Source: Rhizobacter sp. (GTDB lineage: Bacteria; Pseudomonadota; Gammaproteobacteria; Burkholderiales; Burkholderiaceae_C). From it: a stretch of 40,347 bases of DNA. Location of the stretch: assembly GCA_023954175.1 (NCBI GenBank), contig JAMLIM010000031.1:1-40347 (forward strand), in the 5' to 3' direction. Positions within the stretch are counted from its first letter, which is position 1, and each line of letters starts with the position of its first letter. Shown here piece by piece: positions 8,599-18,031 of this stretch. The notes under the pieces were generated by a model. That model was not told the origin of the DNA and did not search any database. It was given only the letters and a program-made list of their open reading frames with translations. Position numbers and translations under genes: made by a program.

Positions 8599-9348
8599 AT
8601 GACACAAGCAAAGAGAACCGTCCTCGTCACCGGCGGCATGGGCGGCTTGGGTGAGACGATCTCGACCAAGATGGCCGACGACGGCTACAAGGTCGCAGTC
8701 ACCTACTCGCCCGGCAACACCAAGCATGGGCAGTGGCTCGCGGACATGAAGAAGGCGGGCTACGACTTCGTCGCCGTCGCCTGCGATGTGGCCGACATCG
8801 ACTCCTGCGCGCGCGCGGTGGCCGAGGTGAACGAAAAGCTCGGGCCGATCGACGTGCTCGTCAACAACGCCGGCATCACGCGCGACATGACCTTCAAGAA
8901 GATGGACAAGATCAGCTGGGACGAGGTGCTGCGCACCAACCTCGACAGCCTGTTCAACATGACCAAGCAGGTCGCCGACGGCATGGTCGAGCGCGGCTGG
9001 GGACGCATCATCAACGTCTCGTCGGTCAACGGCTCGAAGGGCGCGTTCGGGCAGACCAACTATTCGGCCGCCAAGGCCGGCGTGCACGGCTTCACGAAGG
9101 CGCTCGCGCTCGAGGTCGCGCGCAAGAACGTGACCGTCAACACCATCTCGCCCGGCTACATCGGCACGAAGATGGTGACGGCGATCCCGAAGGACATCCT
9201 CGACTCGAAGATCCTGCCGCAGATCCCAGTCGGGCGCCTGGGCAAGCCCGAGGAAGTGGCCGGGCTGATCATCTATCTCGCATCCGAAGAGGCGGCGTTC
9301 GTGACGGGTGCGAACATCGCAATCAACGGCGGCCAGCACATGCAGTGA
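8599..9348 (+). CDS. phbB: Acetoacetyl-CoA reductase (PHA synthesis)
   Basis: Protein of 249 residues, the family's usual length. It reduces acetoacetyl-CoA to (R)-3-hydroxybutyryl-CoA with NADPH, the second step of polyhydroxybutyrate synthesis. The SDR cofactor motif TGGMGGLG (11-18), NNAGITRD (89-96), the catalytic serine in NVSSVNG, and Tyr155/Lys159 in YSAAK are all present. The sequence GAFGQTNYSAAKAG and the ending GGQHMQ are typical of PhbB. A clear ribosome-binding site (AGGAGG) precedes the ATG. A phasin-like gene follows after 37 bases. The thiolase and synthase genes of the pathway are not next to it. Confidence 0.95.
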   Translation: MTQAKRTVLVTGGMGGLGETISTKMADDGYKVAVTYSPGNTKHGQWLADMKKAGYDFVAVACDVADIDSCARAVAEVNEKLGPIDVLVNNAGITRDMTFKKMDKISWDEVLRTNLDSLFNMTKQVADGMVERGWGRIINVSSVNGSKGAFGQTNYSAAKAGVHGFTKALALEVARKNVTVNTISPGYIGTKMVTAIPKDILDSKILPQIPVGRLGKPEEVAGLIIYLASEEAAFVTGANIAINGGQHMQ

Positions 9349-9385
9349 CGCGCGAACGCGCCTCAACCGAATCAAGGAGCAAGCA

Positions 9386-10090
9386 ATGATCAAGTCCGGA
9401 ATCGACCAGGACGCCCTCATCACGCAGTTTTCGCAGGCGAGCGCCAAGCAGGGCGCGGCCTTGCGCAAGGCTGTCAGCGAGGCGACGCTGAAGGCGCTGC
9501 AAGGGCGCGAACTGACGCTCGCGAACATCAAGAGCGTGTTGCAGTCGGTGACGCAGGCGGCCTCCGCCGGCGCCGCCGAAAGCAAGCTGCCGATGCCCGA
9601 CGTCGAAGGCCTGCTCGGCCAGGCCTTTGCCGGCATGGACGCCGCGCTGCTCAAGACGGTCGAGGCGCAGCGCAAGGCGCTCGAGCAGGTCGTCAGCCAG
9701 GGGGTCGACGCGCAGGACAAGCAGTTCAAGAGCGCGCTCGACAACCTCGAGAAGATGGAAGACATGTTCTTCACGACGGTCGGCAAGGCGGTGCAGGGCC
9801 TCGACAAGCCGATGCAGGGGCCGTGGGATCAGGTGCTCGGCGCGATGAAGCTCAAGGGCACGAACACCGGCTCGCAGGCCACCCAGACCGTCGAGCAGAT
9901 GCTCGCGCAGACGCGCAGCGCGATCCGCGACGGCCGCGCCACCGGGATGCGCGCCGCGCAGGCGATGATGGAGAGCTATGCGATGCTCGTCAGCGGCGTG
10001 CTGATCGGCATGTCCGAAGGGCTGCAGCAAGGCGCCGCGTCACCCCCGGCCCAGGGCACGGCGCCGAAGGCGGCGGCGAAGCGCCGCTAG
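9386..10090 (+). CDS. Phasin-like helical protein (uncharacterised)
   Basis: Protein of 234 residues, rich in Ala, Gln, Lys and Glu, with long stretches predicted by eye to be helical. It lacks a signal peptide or membrane segments. The C-terminus is a short basic Ala/Pro/Lys tail (TAPKAAAKRR), as seen in several granule-associated proteins. The ATG has AAGGAGC upstream, and the gene follows phbB after 37 bases, so it is probably in the same operon. I infer a role at polyhydroxyalkanoate granules from composition and neighbour. No classical phasin motif could be pinned down, so it could belong to a separate family of unknown function. Confidence 0.6.
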   Translation: MIKSGIDQDALITQFSQASAKQGAALRKAVSEATLKALQGRELTLANIKSVLQSVTQAASAGAAESKLPMPDVEGLLGQAFAGMDAALLKTVEAQRKALEQVVSQGVDAQDKQFKSALDNLEKMEDMFFTTVGKAVQGLDKPMQGPWDQVLGAMKLKGTNTGSQATQTVEQMLAQTRSAIRDGRATGMRAAQAMMESYAMLVSGVLIGMSEGLQQGAASPPAQGTAPKAAAKRR

Positions 10091-10153
10091 CGTCGCCCCA
10101 GGCCCTTGAAGTCGATGCCGAAAGGCCCCGGCCCGCGCTGAGCGAACCGCCCG

Positions 10154-11182
10154 ATGGACAGCCTCGACCTTCAGGTGCTGACGCGGGCGCGTGACTGGCG
10201 CGCCGAGGGCCGTGCCGTCTGGCTCGTGACGGTGATCGAGACCTGGGGTTCGGCCCCGCGCCAGCCCGGCGCGCTGCTCGCGCTGTGTGACGACGGCCAG
10301 GTCGTCGGCTCGGTATCGGGCGGCTGCGTCGAGGACGACCTGATCGACCGCGTGCGCAAGGGCGAACGTGTCGCGAGCCCCTCGACCATCCTCTACGGCG
10401 TGACGAACGAGGAGGCGGCGCGTTTCGGTCTGCCCTGCGGCGGCAACCTGCGCCTGCTGCAGGAGCCGCTCACCGACGCGTCCTGGATCAACGAGGTGCT
10501 GACGCGCACCGGCAAGCACGAACTCGTCGCCCGCCGCCTCGACATCGCGAGCGGCACGGTGAAGGTCGAGCCGGCGCAGCGCACGACGCGCTTCACGTAC
10601 GACGGCCAGACGCTCGTCGCACCCTACGGGCCGCGCTGGCGCATGCTCGTGATCGGCGCCGGGCAGCTCTCGCGCGTGCTCGCGCCGATCGCCGTCGCGC
10701 TCGACTTCGAGGTGACGTGTTGCGACCCGCGCGAGGAATATCACCTCGGCTGGGACGTGCCGGGGACGATCCTGAGCACCGGCATGCCCGACGATGTCGC
10801 GATCGAGATGCAACTCGACGCGCAGTGCGCGGTCGTCGCCGTCACGCACGACCCCAAGCTCGACGACCTGGTCCTGCTCGAGGCGCTCAAGTCACCCGCC
10901 TTCTACGTCGGCGCGCTCGGCTCGTCGCGCAACGATGCCAAGCGCCGCGAGCGGCTCGCGATGTTCGACCTGCCCCCCGAGGCGATCGCGCGCCTGCGCG
11001 GCCCGATCGGCCTGAACCTCGGCAGCCGCACGCCGGCCGAAATCGCGGTCGCGATCGTGGCCGAGCTGGTCGCGGTGCGCAACGGCGTGACGCAGACCCA
11101 GCGCGATGCGCAGCGCCCGCGCGGCGCGGCAGCCGAGACCGCAGCGCAGCCGGTCGCGGGCTCGGCGCACGCGGCGCACTGA
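10154..11182 (+). CDS. XdhC/CoxI-family protein
   Basis: Protein of 342 residues with the two expected parts. The N-terminal XdhC_CoxI region contains [12 protein letters not shown] and [12 protein letters not shown] (about residues 30-63). The C-terminal Rossmann-like region begins at [13 protein letters not shown] (about 172) and includes [11 protein letters not shown] and [16 protein letters not shown]. Family members help insert the sulfurated molybdenum cofactor into xanthine dehydrogenase or CO dehydrogenase-like enzymes. No molybdoenzyme genes are adjacent, so the client is unknown. The gene ends 10 bases before the aat start and could be co-transcribed with it. Confidence 0.9.
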   Translation: MDSLDLQVLTRARDWRAEGRAVWLVTVIETWGSAPRQPGALLALCDDGQVVGSVSGGCVEDDLIDRVRKGERVASPSTILYGVTNEEAARFGLPCGGNLRLLQEPLTDASWINEVLTRTGKHELVARRLDIASGTVKVEPAQRTTRFTYDGQTLVAPYGPRWRMLVIGAGQLSRVLAPIAVALDFEVTCCDPREEYHLGWDVPGTILSTGMPDDVAIEMQLDAQCAVVAVTHDPKLDDLVLLEALKSPAFYVGALGSSRNDAKRRERLAMFDLPPEAIARLRGPIGLNLGSRTPAEIAVAIVAELVAVRNGVTQTQRDAQRPRGAAAETAAQPVAGSAHAAH

Positions 11183-11192
11183 GCGCATCACC

Positions 11193-11951
11193 GTGATCGC
11201 GTGGCTGACGCACGAGCAGCAGCCGCTGCCGCCGGCGTCGCAGGCGCTCGGCGCCGAGACCGAGGCGCCCGGGCTGCTCGCGGCCGGTGGCGAGCTCACG
11301 CCGCGGCGCCTCGCCGAGGCCTATTCGCACGGCGTCTTCCCGTGGTACGGCGCGGGCCAGCCGATCCTGTGGTGGTCGCCCGACCCGCGCATGGTGCTGC
11401 CGGTCGCGGCGTTCGCGCTGTCGCGCTCACTGCGCAAGACGATCGCCCGCTTCATCGCGACGCCGGGCTGCGAGGTGCGCGTCGACAGCGCGCTCGAACG
11501 CGTGATGCGCGCCTGCGCGACGACGCCGCGTGCCGGCCAGGACGGCACCTGGATCGTGCCCGAAATGATCGCCGCCTACTGCGCCTGGCCCGCGGTGCAC
11601 AGCTTCGAGACCTGGATCGCGGGCGAGCTCGTCGGCGGCTTGTACGGCGTCTGCCTCGGCCGCATGTTCTACGGCGAGTCGATGTTCTCGCACCGCACCG
11701 ATGCGTCGAAGATCGCGCTCGCGGCGCTGGTGTGCTTCAGCCGCACGCATGGCATCGATCTGATCGACTGCCAGCAGCGGACGAGCCACCTCGCATCGCT
11801 CGGCGCGCGAGAAATTCCACGCGCAAGCTTCGAGCGCCTGATCACCCCCCGCGTGCGGGGGCCGGTGTTGACCGATTGGGCCTATCATCGTTCGCACTGG
11901 GAGCGGTTGCACGACGCACCGCAGACCCTGCCGCTCGAGGACGCCGCGTGA
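11193..11951 (+). CDS. aat: Leucyl/phenylalanyl-tRNA--protein transferase
   Basis: Protein of 252 residues from a GTG start. It adds Leu or Phe to proteins with N-terminal Arg or Lys, feeding the ClpS/ClpAP N-degron pathway. Family marks are [56 protein letters not shown] and [19 protein letters not shown]. The GTG at 11193 gives the family length and N-terminus; an upstream in-frame ATG at 11106 lies inside xdhC and gives an unlikely Arg-rich leader. The stop codon overlaps the start of bpt (GTGA), so translation of the two is probably coupled. Confidence 0.94.
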   Translation: MIAWLTHEQQPLPPASQALGAETEAPGLLAAGGELTPRRLAEAYSHGVFPWYGAGQPILWWSPDPRMVLPVAAFALSRSLRKTIARFIATPGCEVRVDSALERVMRACATTPRAGQDGTWIVPEMIAAYCAWPAVHSFETWIAGELVGGLYGVCLGRMFYGESMFSHRTDASKIALAALVCFSRTHGIDLIDCQQRTSHLASLGAREIPRASFERLITPRVRGPVLTDWAYHRSHWERLHDAPQTLPLEDAA

Positions 11952-12691
11952 CGCATCCGAAGGAACTACCGCTTTCGTCGCTCCAGTTCTACGCCACGGC
12001 GCCCTACCCCTGCAGCTATCTGCCGCAGCGCATGGCGCGCTCTCAGGTCGCGACGCCGAGCCACCTGATCAACGCCGACGTCTATTCCGGCCTCGTCGCC
12101 AACGGCTTCCGGCGCAGCGGCATGTTCACCTACCGGCCCTACTGCGACGGCTGCAAGGCCTGCGTGCCGCTGCGTGTGCCGGTCGCCGAATTCGTGCCGA
12201 CACGCAGCCAGCGCCGCGCGGCGCGTGCGCACGCCGGGCTGCGCGCGCGCGTGCTGCGGTTGTGCTTCGTGCCGGAGCACTATCAGCTCTACCTGCGCTA
12301 CCAGTCCGGGCGCCATGCCGGCGGCGGCATGGACAACGACAGCATCGACCAGTACACCCAGTTCCTGCTGCAAAGCCGCGTCAATTCGCGCCTCGTCGAG
12401 TTCCGTGAACCGGCGGCGCAGGGCGTGGGCGCGCTGAAGATGGTCTCGATCCTCGACGTCCTGAACGACGGCCTGTCCGCGGTCTACACGTTCTACGAGC
12501 CGGAGCCGAACACGAGCTACGGCACCTACAACGTGATGTGGCAGATCGAGCAGACGCGCCAGCTCAGGTTGCCCCACGTCTACCTCGGCTACTGGATCGA
12601 CGGCAGCCCGAAGATGGCCTACAAGAAGCAGTTCCGCCCGCACCAGGTGCTGCGCGACGGCCAGTGGCAGGCGGGCGACGTCGGCACCTGA
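11948..12691 (+). CDS. bpt: Bacterial aspartate/glutamate leucyltransferase (Bpt/Ate family)
   Basis: Protein of 247 residues from a GTG start that overlaps the aat stop. It transfers Leu from tRNA to proteins with N-terminal Asp or Glu, the second bacterial N-degron branch. Visible family features are [34 protein letters not shown] with its cysteines, [14 protein letters not shown]-like text ([14 protein letters not shown]), and [20 protein letters not shown]. The length fits the family. The aat-bpt tandem places both N-degron transferases under one transcript. A long frame from 11201 in the same phase is a shadow within aat. Confidence 0.94.
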   Translation: MTHPKELPLSSLQFYATAPYPCSYLPQRMARSQVATPSHLINADVYSGLVANGFRRSGMFTYRPYCDGCKACVPLRVPVAEFVPTRSQRRAARAHAGLRARVLRLCFVPEHYQLYLRYQSGRHAGGGMDNDSIDQYTQFLLQSRVNSRLVEFREPAAQGVGALKMVSILDVLNDGLSAVYTFYEPEPNTSYGTYNVMWQIEQTRQLRLPHVYLGYWIDGSPKMAYKKQFRPHQVLRDGQWQAGDVGT

Positions 12692-12700
12692 CGCTGCGCC

Positions 12701-13819
12701 TCAGGCGTCGAGGCGGGCGACGACCTCATCGGCAAGCGCAAGGCAACTCGTGAGCCCCGGCGACTCGATGCCGAACAGGTTCACGAGCCCCGCGACACCG
12801 TGCTCGCGCGAGCCCTGGATGCAGAAGTCCGGCGCCGGCTCGCCCGGGCCGTGGATCTTGGGCCGCACACCGCTGTACGCCGGCTGCAGCGCGCCATCGG
12901 GCAGGCCCGGCCAGTAGCGGCGCACGTCGGCATAGAACGCCTGCGCGCGCGCCGGGTCGACGCCGTAGTCGATCTCGTCCGACGTTGCCGCGTCGAGCCA
13001 CTGCGCATCCGGCCCGAAGCGCGCCTGGCCCGCGAGGTCGAGCGTCAGATGCACGCCGAGCCACGCGTCCTGCGGCATCGGGTAGACGAGGCGCGAGAAC
13101 GGCGCGCGGCCGGCGAGCGCGTAGTAGCTGCCCTTGCTGAAGTGCGCGCGCGGCACATGCTGCGCGGCGAAGCCGTCGAAGCGCCCGGCCAGCGCCGGCG
13201 CGTCGAGGCCGGCAGCGTTGACGACGATGCGCGCGCGCAGGGTCATCGGCTCCGCGCCGCCGATCGTGAGGACATGGCCTGCGCGATCGAGACGCATGCC
13301 GTCGACCGGCGAGCGCAGCACGACCGCGCCACCGGCGCGCTCGAGATCACCCTGCAGCGCGAGCATCAGACCGTGGCTGTCGACGATGCCGCTCGAGGGC
13401 GACAGCAGCGCAGCCTCGCAGCGCAGCACCGGCTCCAGCGCGCGTGCTTCCTCGATGCTGAGCAACTGCAGGTCGTTCACACCGTTGGCCGCGCCGCGCT
13501 GGGCAAGTTGCGCGAGCCCCTCCACCTGCGCCGGCGACGTCGCCACGACGAGCTTGCCGCAACGCCGGTGCGCGACGCCATGCGACGCGCAAAAGTCATA
13601 GAGCTGCGCCCGGCCCTGCACGCACAGCCGCGCCTTGAGCGAGCCCGGCGCGTAGTAGAGCCCGGCGTGGATCACCTCGCTGTTGCGCGAGCTGATGCCG
13701 GTGCCGATCGCGTCCTCGCGTTCGAGCACCAGGGTCTCGAGCCCCTTGCGGGCGAGCGCGCGGCCGACTGCGAGGCCGACGACGCCGGCACCGATGACGA
13801 TCGCGTCGACCTGTTCCAT
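12701..13819 (-). CDS. FAD-dependent oxidoreductase, L-2-hydroxyglutarate-oxidase-like (DAO fold)
   Basis: Protein of 372 residues. The FAD motif is [16 protein letters not shown] near the N-terminus, followed by [22 protein letters not shown], which is typical of LhgO and related 2-hydroxyacid oxidases. The C-terminal [12 protein letters not shown] and [20 protein letters not shown] also fit this branch. It probably oxidises L-2-hydroxyglutarate or a similar acid and passes electrons to the respiratory chain, but the substrate is inferred. The ATG at 13819 lies two bases after the stop of the WYL regulator; a TTG at 13825 that overlaps that stop is the alternative. Both genes look like one operon. 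Confidence 0.85.
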   Translation of the reverse strand: MEQVDAIVIGAGVVGLAVGRALARKGLETLVLEREDAIGTGISSRNSEVIHAGLYYAPGSLKARLCVQGRAQLYDFCASHGVAHRRCGKLVVATSPAQVEGLAQLAQRGAANGVNDLQLLSIEEARALEPVLRCEAALLSPSSGIVDSHGLMLALQGDLERAGGAVVLRSPVDGMRLDRAGHVLTIGGAEPMTLRARIVVNAAGLDAPALAGRFDGFAAQHVPRAHFSKGSYYALAGRAPFSRLVYPMPQDAWLGVHLTLDLAGQARFGPDAQWLDAATSDEIDYGVDPARAQAFYADVRRYWPGLPDGALQPAYSGVRPKIHGPGEPAPDFCIQGSREHGVAGLVNLFGIESPGLTSCLALADEVVARLDA

Positions 13820-13821
13820 CG

Positions 13822-14799
13822 TCAAGCGTAGCGGGCGAGCGCGCGGCCGAGTCGGGCACGGATCGCGTCGCGCAGTGTCGCCGGCGCGACGACTTCGACC
13901 TGCTCGCCGTAGCGCAGCACGTCCATCGCGAGCTCGGTGTCGTCCGCGTAGGGCAACTGCAGTTCGTAGCGACCGTCGTCTAGCGTGCGCCCGCGTTGGT
14001 CCGCGTGCCAGACCTCCCTCGACACCCAGGGCGCGACGCCGGCGTCGAACACAAGCGTCGCCCGGCGCGCCGCCTTGCCGCTGAAGATGCCGTAGGTGCC
14101 GTCGAGCTCGGCTTCGACCGTCTTGATCGCGACGACCTTCGCGGGCTGCTCGAGCACCTCGGCGTCCTCGATCGCGTCAAGTGCAAAGCGCCGCAGGGCG
14201 TCGGCCTGATGGCACCAGGCATCGAGGTACCAGGTGCCGCGATAGTGCACGAGCCGAAGCGGCGAGACCGCGCGCTCCGCGGTCGTGCCCCGGCTGCGCG
14301 TCAGGTAGCGCATCCGGATCCGGCGCCGCTTGAGCAAGGCGCTGCCGACGAGTTCGAAGTAGCGGCTCGGCACCGGCCGCGCCGTCGCGCCGAGGATGCG
14401 CACGCGCTGCATCATCTGCCGCACCTCGGCCGCATCCGCGCCGAGCATGCCGTCGAGCTTGTCGAGCAGCGGCTGCAGGTGGCGGCCGAGCACGCCATCG
14501 GCATCGAGCCCGGCAATCAACTGGTGCATCGTCAGCAGCGCATGGATCTCGGGCTCGCTGAACCAGACGCCCGGCAGCTCGTGTGTCGCCGATCGCGTCG
14601 CCGCGTCGGGGGCGAAGCGATAGACGTCGTCCCCGCGGTCATAGACGATCGGCGCGTCGAGCCGGTCGCGCAGGTACTGCAGATCGCGCTTGAGCGTCGC
14701 CGGCGACACCTCGAGCGCTTCGCGCAAGGTCTTGAAGCTGACGCCGCCACGGTTGCGGATCAGCAGTTCGATCTTGTAGAAGCGTTCGGTTCTGTCCAT
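13822..14799 (-). CDS. WYL-domain transcriptional regulator (YafY-like)
   Basis: Protein of 325 residues. The N-terminal winged helix-turn-helix (about 5-60) contains [26 protein letters not shown]. The WYL domain follows (about 140-215) with [25 protein letters not shown], in which the usual WYL triad reads WYL. A C-terminal WCX-like region ends in [17 protein letters not shown]. Such proteins sense small ligands or nucleic acid and act as repressors or activators. The ATG at 14799 (MDRTERF) is preferred to an upstream in-frame ATG. It is cotranscribed with the LhgO-like oxidase and divergent from the HNH-like gene; either could be its target. Confidence 0.9.
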   Translation of the reverse strand: MDRTERFYKIELLIRNRGGVSFKTLREALEVSPATLKRDLQYLRDRLDAPIVYDRGDDVYRFAPDAATRSATHELPGVWFSEPEIHALLTMHQLIAGLDADGVLGRHLQPLLDKLDGMLGADAAEVRQMMQRVRILGATARPVPSRYFELVGSALLKRRRIRMRYLTRSRGTTAERAVSPLRLVHYRGTWYLDAWCHQADALRRFALDAIEDAEVLEQPAKVVAIKTVEAELDGTYGIFSGKAARRATLVFDAGVAPWVSREVWHADQRGRTLDDGRYELQLPYADDTELAMDVLRYGEQVEVVAPATLRDAIRARLGRALARYA

Positions 14800-14808
14800 G
14801 CCGGCTCC

Positions 14809-14897
14809 GACAGGCTCATGGCGTGAGCCAGCATCGGCCCGCCGGCATTTTCGCATGGGTGCGAACGACGCAGCACAGGCTCATTTGGTGAGCCTGT
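14809..14897. repeat. Pair of related inverted repeats, REP-like
   Basis: GGCTCA-TGGCG-TGAGCC (14813-14829) and ACAGGCTCA-TTTGG-TGAGCCTGT (14875-14897) share the core CAGGCTCA/TGAGCC and lie about 60 bases apart in the divergent intergenic region. The core resembles a GAGCCTGTCGA intergenic repeat I recall from many Proteobacteria. They may be repeats, or operators for the WYL regulator. Confidence 0.5.
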
Positions 14898-14959
14898 CGA
14901 GCGCGAGACTGACACCGTCGTCGCGCATCGGGCGCGGCGCAGATTGCCGGAGCAGACTC

Positions 14960-16192
14960 ATGAGCCAGATCACTTTCGCATTCGATTCGCCTGTCGCCGC
15001 CGCCACCGATCCCGCCGTGGCGTTCGAGATCGGCTGGGACTTCGCCCACTTCGGGCTGACCCCGCCCGCCGACCAACTGATCGCCAGCGGGCCATTGCGC
15101 CAGGGCTGGGACGCCGCCTGCGCGAGCTTCGGCACGCGCACGCTCGCACCGACCCGCCACACGCGAAAGTGGCTGCAATTGCGCCTGAACGCATGGCGCC
15201 GCGGCCGCGTGTTCGAGGGGTTGCAGGTCACGCCCAACTACCTGCGCCAGATCGATGTCGAGCGCTGCCCGATCACCCGCGAAGCCTTGACTCAGGCGAC
15301 CTGCACGCCGAGCGATGCATCGATCGACCGGGTGCGCAACGACGCCGGCTACGCCGCCGGCAACCTCGTCGTGATGAGCACGCGGGCCAACGTGGCGAAG
15401 GGCGAAGTCGACTTCGACGACGCGCTCGCGCAGATGCGACGGGTCGAGGCAACAGCACTGTCGCAAGGCGGAGGGGAAGGCGCAATGCGCGCAGATGGGG
15501 CTCCGATCCTGCGGTTTGCCTCGTCTCAGGATGCAGCGCGCGAATCGACCCCCCTTTCTGCCGCCGAGTGGGCGCGCATCGCGGTGCTGTGCTCCTTCGT
15601 CACCGAACTGCCGCACGCGCAGGCGGCGGCGTTGCCGCTGCTCGTGCTGCCACCGAATCGGCTGCGGCTCTTCAACCCGATACAGGCCCTCCAGGCGCTC
15701 GTCACGCGCCAGTTCGAGAAGCCGGGCTGGAGCACGCGCATCGCGCGCCTTGCCGAACTCCTGCCGGGCAAGAGCCTGCGACGCGACTTCCATGTGTTCG
15801 TCAATGCGCTCGTGCCGCGCGTGCTCGAGGCCGGGCAACCGGGCAGCGCCCATCAGATGCGCTGGGCGCTCGAGGACGCCTGGCGCAATGCGCTGGTGCT
15901 GCGCTGCTGGAAGCGCGTCGCGCTCCAGTTCGACGCGACGCTGGCCGAGCGCACCGTGCTGCGTGCGAGCGCGCTGCACCTGGCCGATCGCGCCGCACTC
16001 GCAACGAGCTTCGAGCAGGCGACCGACGGCTGGGGAATCGCACAGCGCGGCTACGCGAGCCTCGACACCGCAACCGCGAACGTGCCGCCACGCCGACCGC
16101 GCCCGGCGCCGAGAACCACGCCCGCCCCGGCGCCAATCTTCGTGCCGGCCCACCGCGACGCGCGCCTTGCGGCGTCGCCGGCCATGCGTTGA
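14960..16192 (+). CDS. Uncharacterised protein with an HNH-like nuclease core
   Basis: Protein of 410 residues that I do not recognise as a named protein. Residues about 99-145 read like the GY-type HNH fold: CPITREALTQ, then a loop, then SIDRVRNDAGYAAGNLVVMS and TRANVAKG. In that fold the Asp-Arg-x-x-Asn and GYxxGN parts shape a metal site. The remaining roughly 260 residues are helix-rich with no motif I know, and the tail is Pro/Arg-rich. It has no signal peptide. GGAG precedes the ATG. It is divergent from the WYL regulator and converges on tRNA-Val. Nuclease activity is inferred from the motif alone. Confidence 0.6.
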   Translation: MSQITFAFDSPVAAATDPAVAFEIGWDFAHFGLTPPADQLIASGPLRQGWDAACASFGTRTLAPTRHTRKWLQLRLNAWRRGRVFEGLQVTPNYLRQIDVERCPITREALTQATCTPSDASIDRVRNDAGYAAGNLVVMSTRANVAKGEVDFDDALAQMRRVEATALSQGGGEGAMRADGAPILRFASSQDAARESTPLSAAEWARIAVLCSFVTELPHAQAAALPLLVLPPNRLRLFNPIQALQALVTRQFEKPGWSTRIARLAELLPGKSLRRDFHVFVNALVPRVLEAGQPGSAHQMRWALEDAWRNALVLRCWKRVALQFDATLAERTVLRASALHLADRAALATSFEQATDGWGIAQRGYASLDTATANVPPRRPRPAPRTTPAPAPIFVPAHRDARLAASPAMR

Positions 16193-16202
16193 GCAACGAA
16201 AG

Positions 16203-16228
16203 GGCCCGCCGGTCGTCGACCGCGGGCC
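16203..16228 (-). terminator. Hairpin terminator after tRNA-Val
   Basis: Arms GGCCCGC (16203-16209) and GCGGGCC (16222-16228) enclose an inner stem GGTCG/CGACC, giving a near-continuous 12-bp stem. On the minus strand it is followed by CTTTCGTT. It lies just past the 3' end of tRNA-Val and just after the stop of the convergent HNH-like gene, so it may serve both. Confidence 0.6.
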
Positions 16229-16239
16229 TGTGTCGTTCC

Positions 16240-16314
16240 TGGTGGGCGGTGCAGGCTTCGAACCTGCGACCCCAGCAGTGTGAATGCTGTGCTCTACCCC
16301 TGAGCTAACCGCCC
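16240..16314 (-). tRNA. tRNA-Val (anticodon CAC)
   Basis: A 75-base cloverleaf on the minus strand. Acceptor GGGCGGT pairs with ACCGCCC, the D-arm begins AGCTCAGGGGTAGAGC, the anticodon loop is TTCACAC giving CAC (reads GUG), and the T-arm contains GGTTCGAAGCC. The 3' CCA is encoded. A terminator hairpin follows. Confidence 0.96.
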
Positions 16315-16351
16315 TTTTCCTGTGTCGCGTTGCGCTTCGCGAAGGGCGAAA

Positions 16352-17056
16352 TTATGCCATGGCGCGGCGCCACACCGTCTTGCCGTGGCTCGCCTCGTCG
16401 AGTGCCGAAAGCAGCGCTTCGTGCGCCGCCAGTTCTTCGGCATCGGCGCTCAGCACCGGCAGCGCGAAGGCGCTCAGATCGGGCGCGTCCGTCGCCGATT
16501 CGCCGGCGTCGATCGTCGTGTCGTCGATCACAAGCGATTCCTGGCCTCGCGTCATGCGGATGTAGACCTCGGCCAGCAGGCCGGCATCGAGCAGCGCACC
16601 GTGCAGGCTGCGGCCTGTGTTGTCGACCTCGAGCCGCTTGCACAGCGAATCGAGCGAGTTCGACTTGCCGGGAAACATCTCGCGCGCCATCAGCAGGCTG
16701 TCGGTGATGCGCACGCCGAGCGCCTGGACCTTCGGGCGCCCGATGCGGCGCAATTCCTCGTTCAGAAAGCCGATGTCGAAGCTCGCGTTGTGGATGATGA
16801 TCTCGGCCCCCGCCAGATAGTCGAGCAGTTCGTCGACAACGGTCGCGAAGAGCGGCTTTTCGGCGAGGAATTCGTCGCTCAGACCGTGGATGCGCGCCGC
16901 GTCCTCGCTGCTGCGCCGCTCGGGGTTAAGGTAGTAGTGCAGGTTGCGCCCGGACAGTCGCCGATTCAGCAGCTCGACGCAGCCGATCTCGACGATGCGG
17001 TCCCCCGATTCGGGTGAAAGGCCGGTGGTTTCGGTGTCGAGAAAGACTTGTCGCAT
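16352..17056 (-). CDS. dnaQ: DNA polymerase III epsilon subunit (3'-5' proofreading exonuclease)
   Basis: Protein of 234 residues, the family's usual length. The three exonuclease motifs are present: Exo I with Asp7 and Glu9 in FLDTETTG, Exo II with Asp94 in HNASFDIGFL, and Exo III with His152 and Asp157 in HGALLDAGLLAEVY. It proofreads within the polymerase III core by removing mismatched 3' nucleotides. The C-terminal 60 residues would carry the region that binds the alpha subunit. It lies between lgt (21 bases upstream) and tRNA-Val (37 bases downstream) on the same strand. Confidence 0.96.
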   Translation of the reverse strand: MRQVFLDTETTGLSPESGDRIVEIGCVELLNRRLSGRNLHYYLNPERRSSEDAARIHGLSDEFLAEKPLFATVVDELLDYLAGAEIIIHNASFDIGFLNEELRRIGRPKVQALGVRITDSLLMAREMFPGKSNSLDSLCKRLEVDNTGRSLHGALLDAGLLAEVYIRMTRGQESLVIDDTTIDAGESATDAPDLSAFALPVLSADAEELAAHEALLSALDEASHGKTVWRRAMA

Positions 17057-17077
17057 CGGTGTGTGAAAGCTGCGCGC

Positions 17078-17917
17078 TCAGGCTCTTGCAGTGACTGCCG
17101 CGCGCCGTGCCGCCCAGACCCACATCGCGACGCCGGCGACGGCCATCGGCAGGCTCAGCCACTGCCCCATGCTCAGGTTGAATGCGAGCAGGCCGAGGAA
17201 ATTGTCCGGTTCGCGAAAGTACTCGGCGATGAAGCGCAGCACACCATAGCCGAACAGGAAGGCGCCCGAGACCTTGCCCCAGACCGGCTGCCCGCGCACG
17301 CCAAGATACGCGCCGGGGCGGCGTGCATAGAGCCACAGCAGCACGAACAGCAGCAGGCCCTCGAGCAGAAACTGGTAGATCTGCGATGGATGGCGCGGCA
17401 GGTTCGAGCCCGACTGCGGAAAGATCATGGCCCAGGGCAGCGCAGGGTCGGCCGCGCGGCCCCAGAGTTCGCCGTTGATGAAGTTGCCCACGCGCCCCGA
17501 CGCGAGCCCGGTCGGCACGCACGGCGCGATCAGGTCGGTCACTTCGAAGAAGCCGCGCCCACGCACGCGGGCGTAGAGCGCCATCGCCACGAGCACGCCG
17601 AGCATGCCGCCGTGAAACGACATGCCGCCCTTCCATACGGCGAGGATCTCGAGCAGATTGCCGGCGTAGTAGTCGGGCTTGTAGAAGATCGCATAGCCCA
17701 GGCGGCCACCGACGACGACGCCGAGCACGCCGTAGAACAGCAGATCCTCGACGTCCCGGCGCGTCCAGCCGCGCGCGGCGAACGGCGCGAGCTTCACGCG
17801 CAGCGACGCCAGCCACAGGAAGAGGCCGAAGGCGACCAGGTAGGTCAGCCCGTACCAGTGAATGGCGAGCGGTCCGACCTGAAGGGCAACGGCATCGAAC
17901 TGCGGGTGAATGAGCAT
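17078..17917 (-). CDS. lgt: Phosphatidylglycerol--prolipoprotein diacylglyceryl transferase
   Basis: Protein of 279 residues with about seven membrane segments. It transfers a diacylglyceryl group to the lipobox cysteine of prolipoproteins in the inner membrane. The Lgt signature [14 protein letters not shown] lies at residues 141-154, and the HGG motif with its conserved His at 102-104 (MSFHGGMLG). The N-terminal IHWYGLTYL is typical. It is divergent from ilvD across 114 bases and upstream of dnaQ. The patatin-like lipoprotein at the end of this window is an example of a likely substrate. Confidence 0.97.
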   Translation of the reverse strand: MLIHPQFDAVALQVGPLAIHWYGLTYLVAFGLFLWLASLRVKLAPFAARGWTRRDVEDLLFYGVLGVVVGGRLGYAIFYKPDYYAGNLLEILAVWKGGMSFHGGMLGVLVAMALYARVRGRGFFEVTDLIAPCVPTGLASGRVGNFINGELWGRAADPALPWAMIFPQSGSNLPRHPSQIYQFLLEGLLLFVLLWLYARRPGAYLGVRGQPVWGKVSGAFLFGYGVLRFIAEYFREPDNFLGLLAFNLSMGQWLSLPMAVAGVAMWVWAARRAAVTARA

Positions 17918-18031
17918 GCGCGCGGAGGAGGCAAAGGGTCGCGAGATGATACGGCGCGGCTATAGTTGCTCTTGATCCTGAACGTTCCCGGGCGCCACGG
18001 CGCCTCCACCCTTTTTCACGAGCCCAGCGTC

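Noticed and set aside
14800-16314. HNH-like gene as an island inserted at tRNA-Val
   Set aside because: No integrase or remnant and no second copy of the tRNA-Val 3' end was found; the gene only happens to end near the tRNA.
17961-17966. TATAGT as a -10 box for ilvD
   Set aside because: It resembles a -10 box but there is no -35 at a fitting distance, so it is not listed as a promoter.
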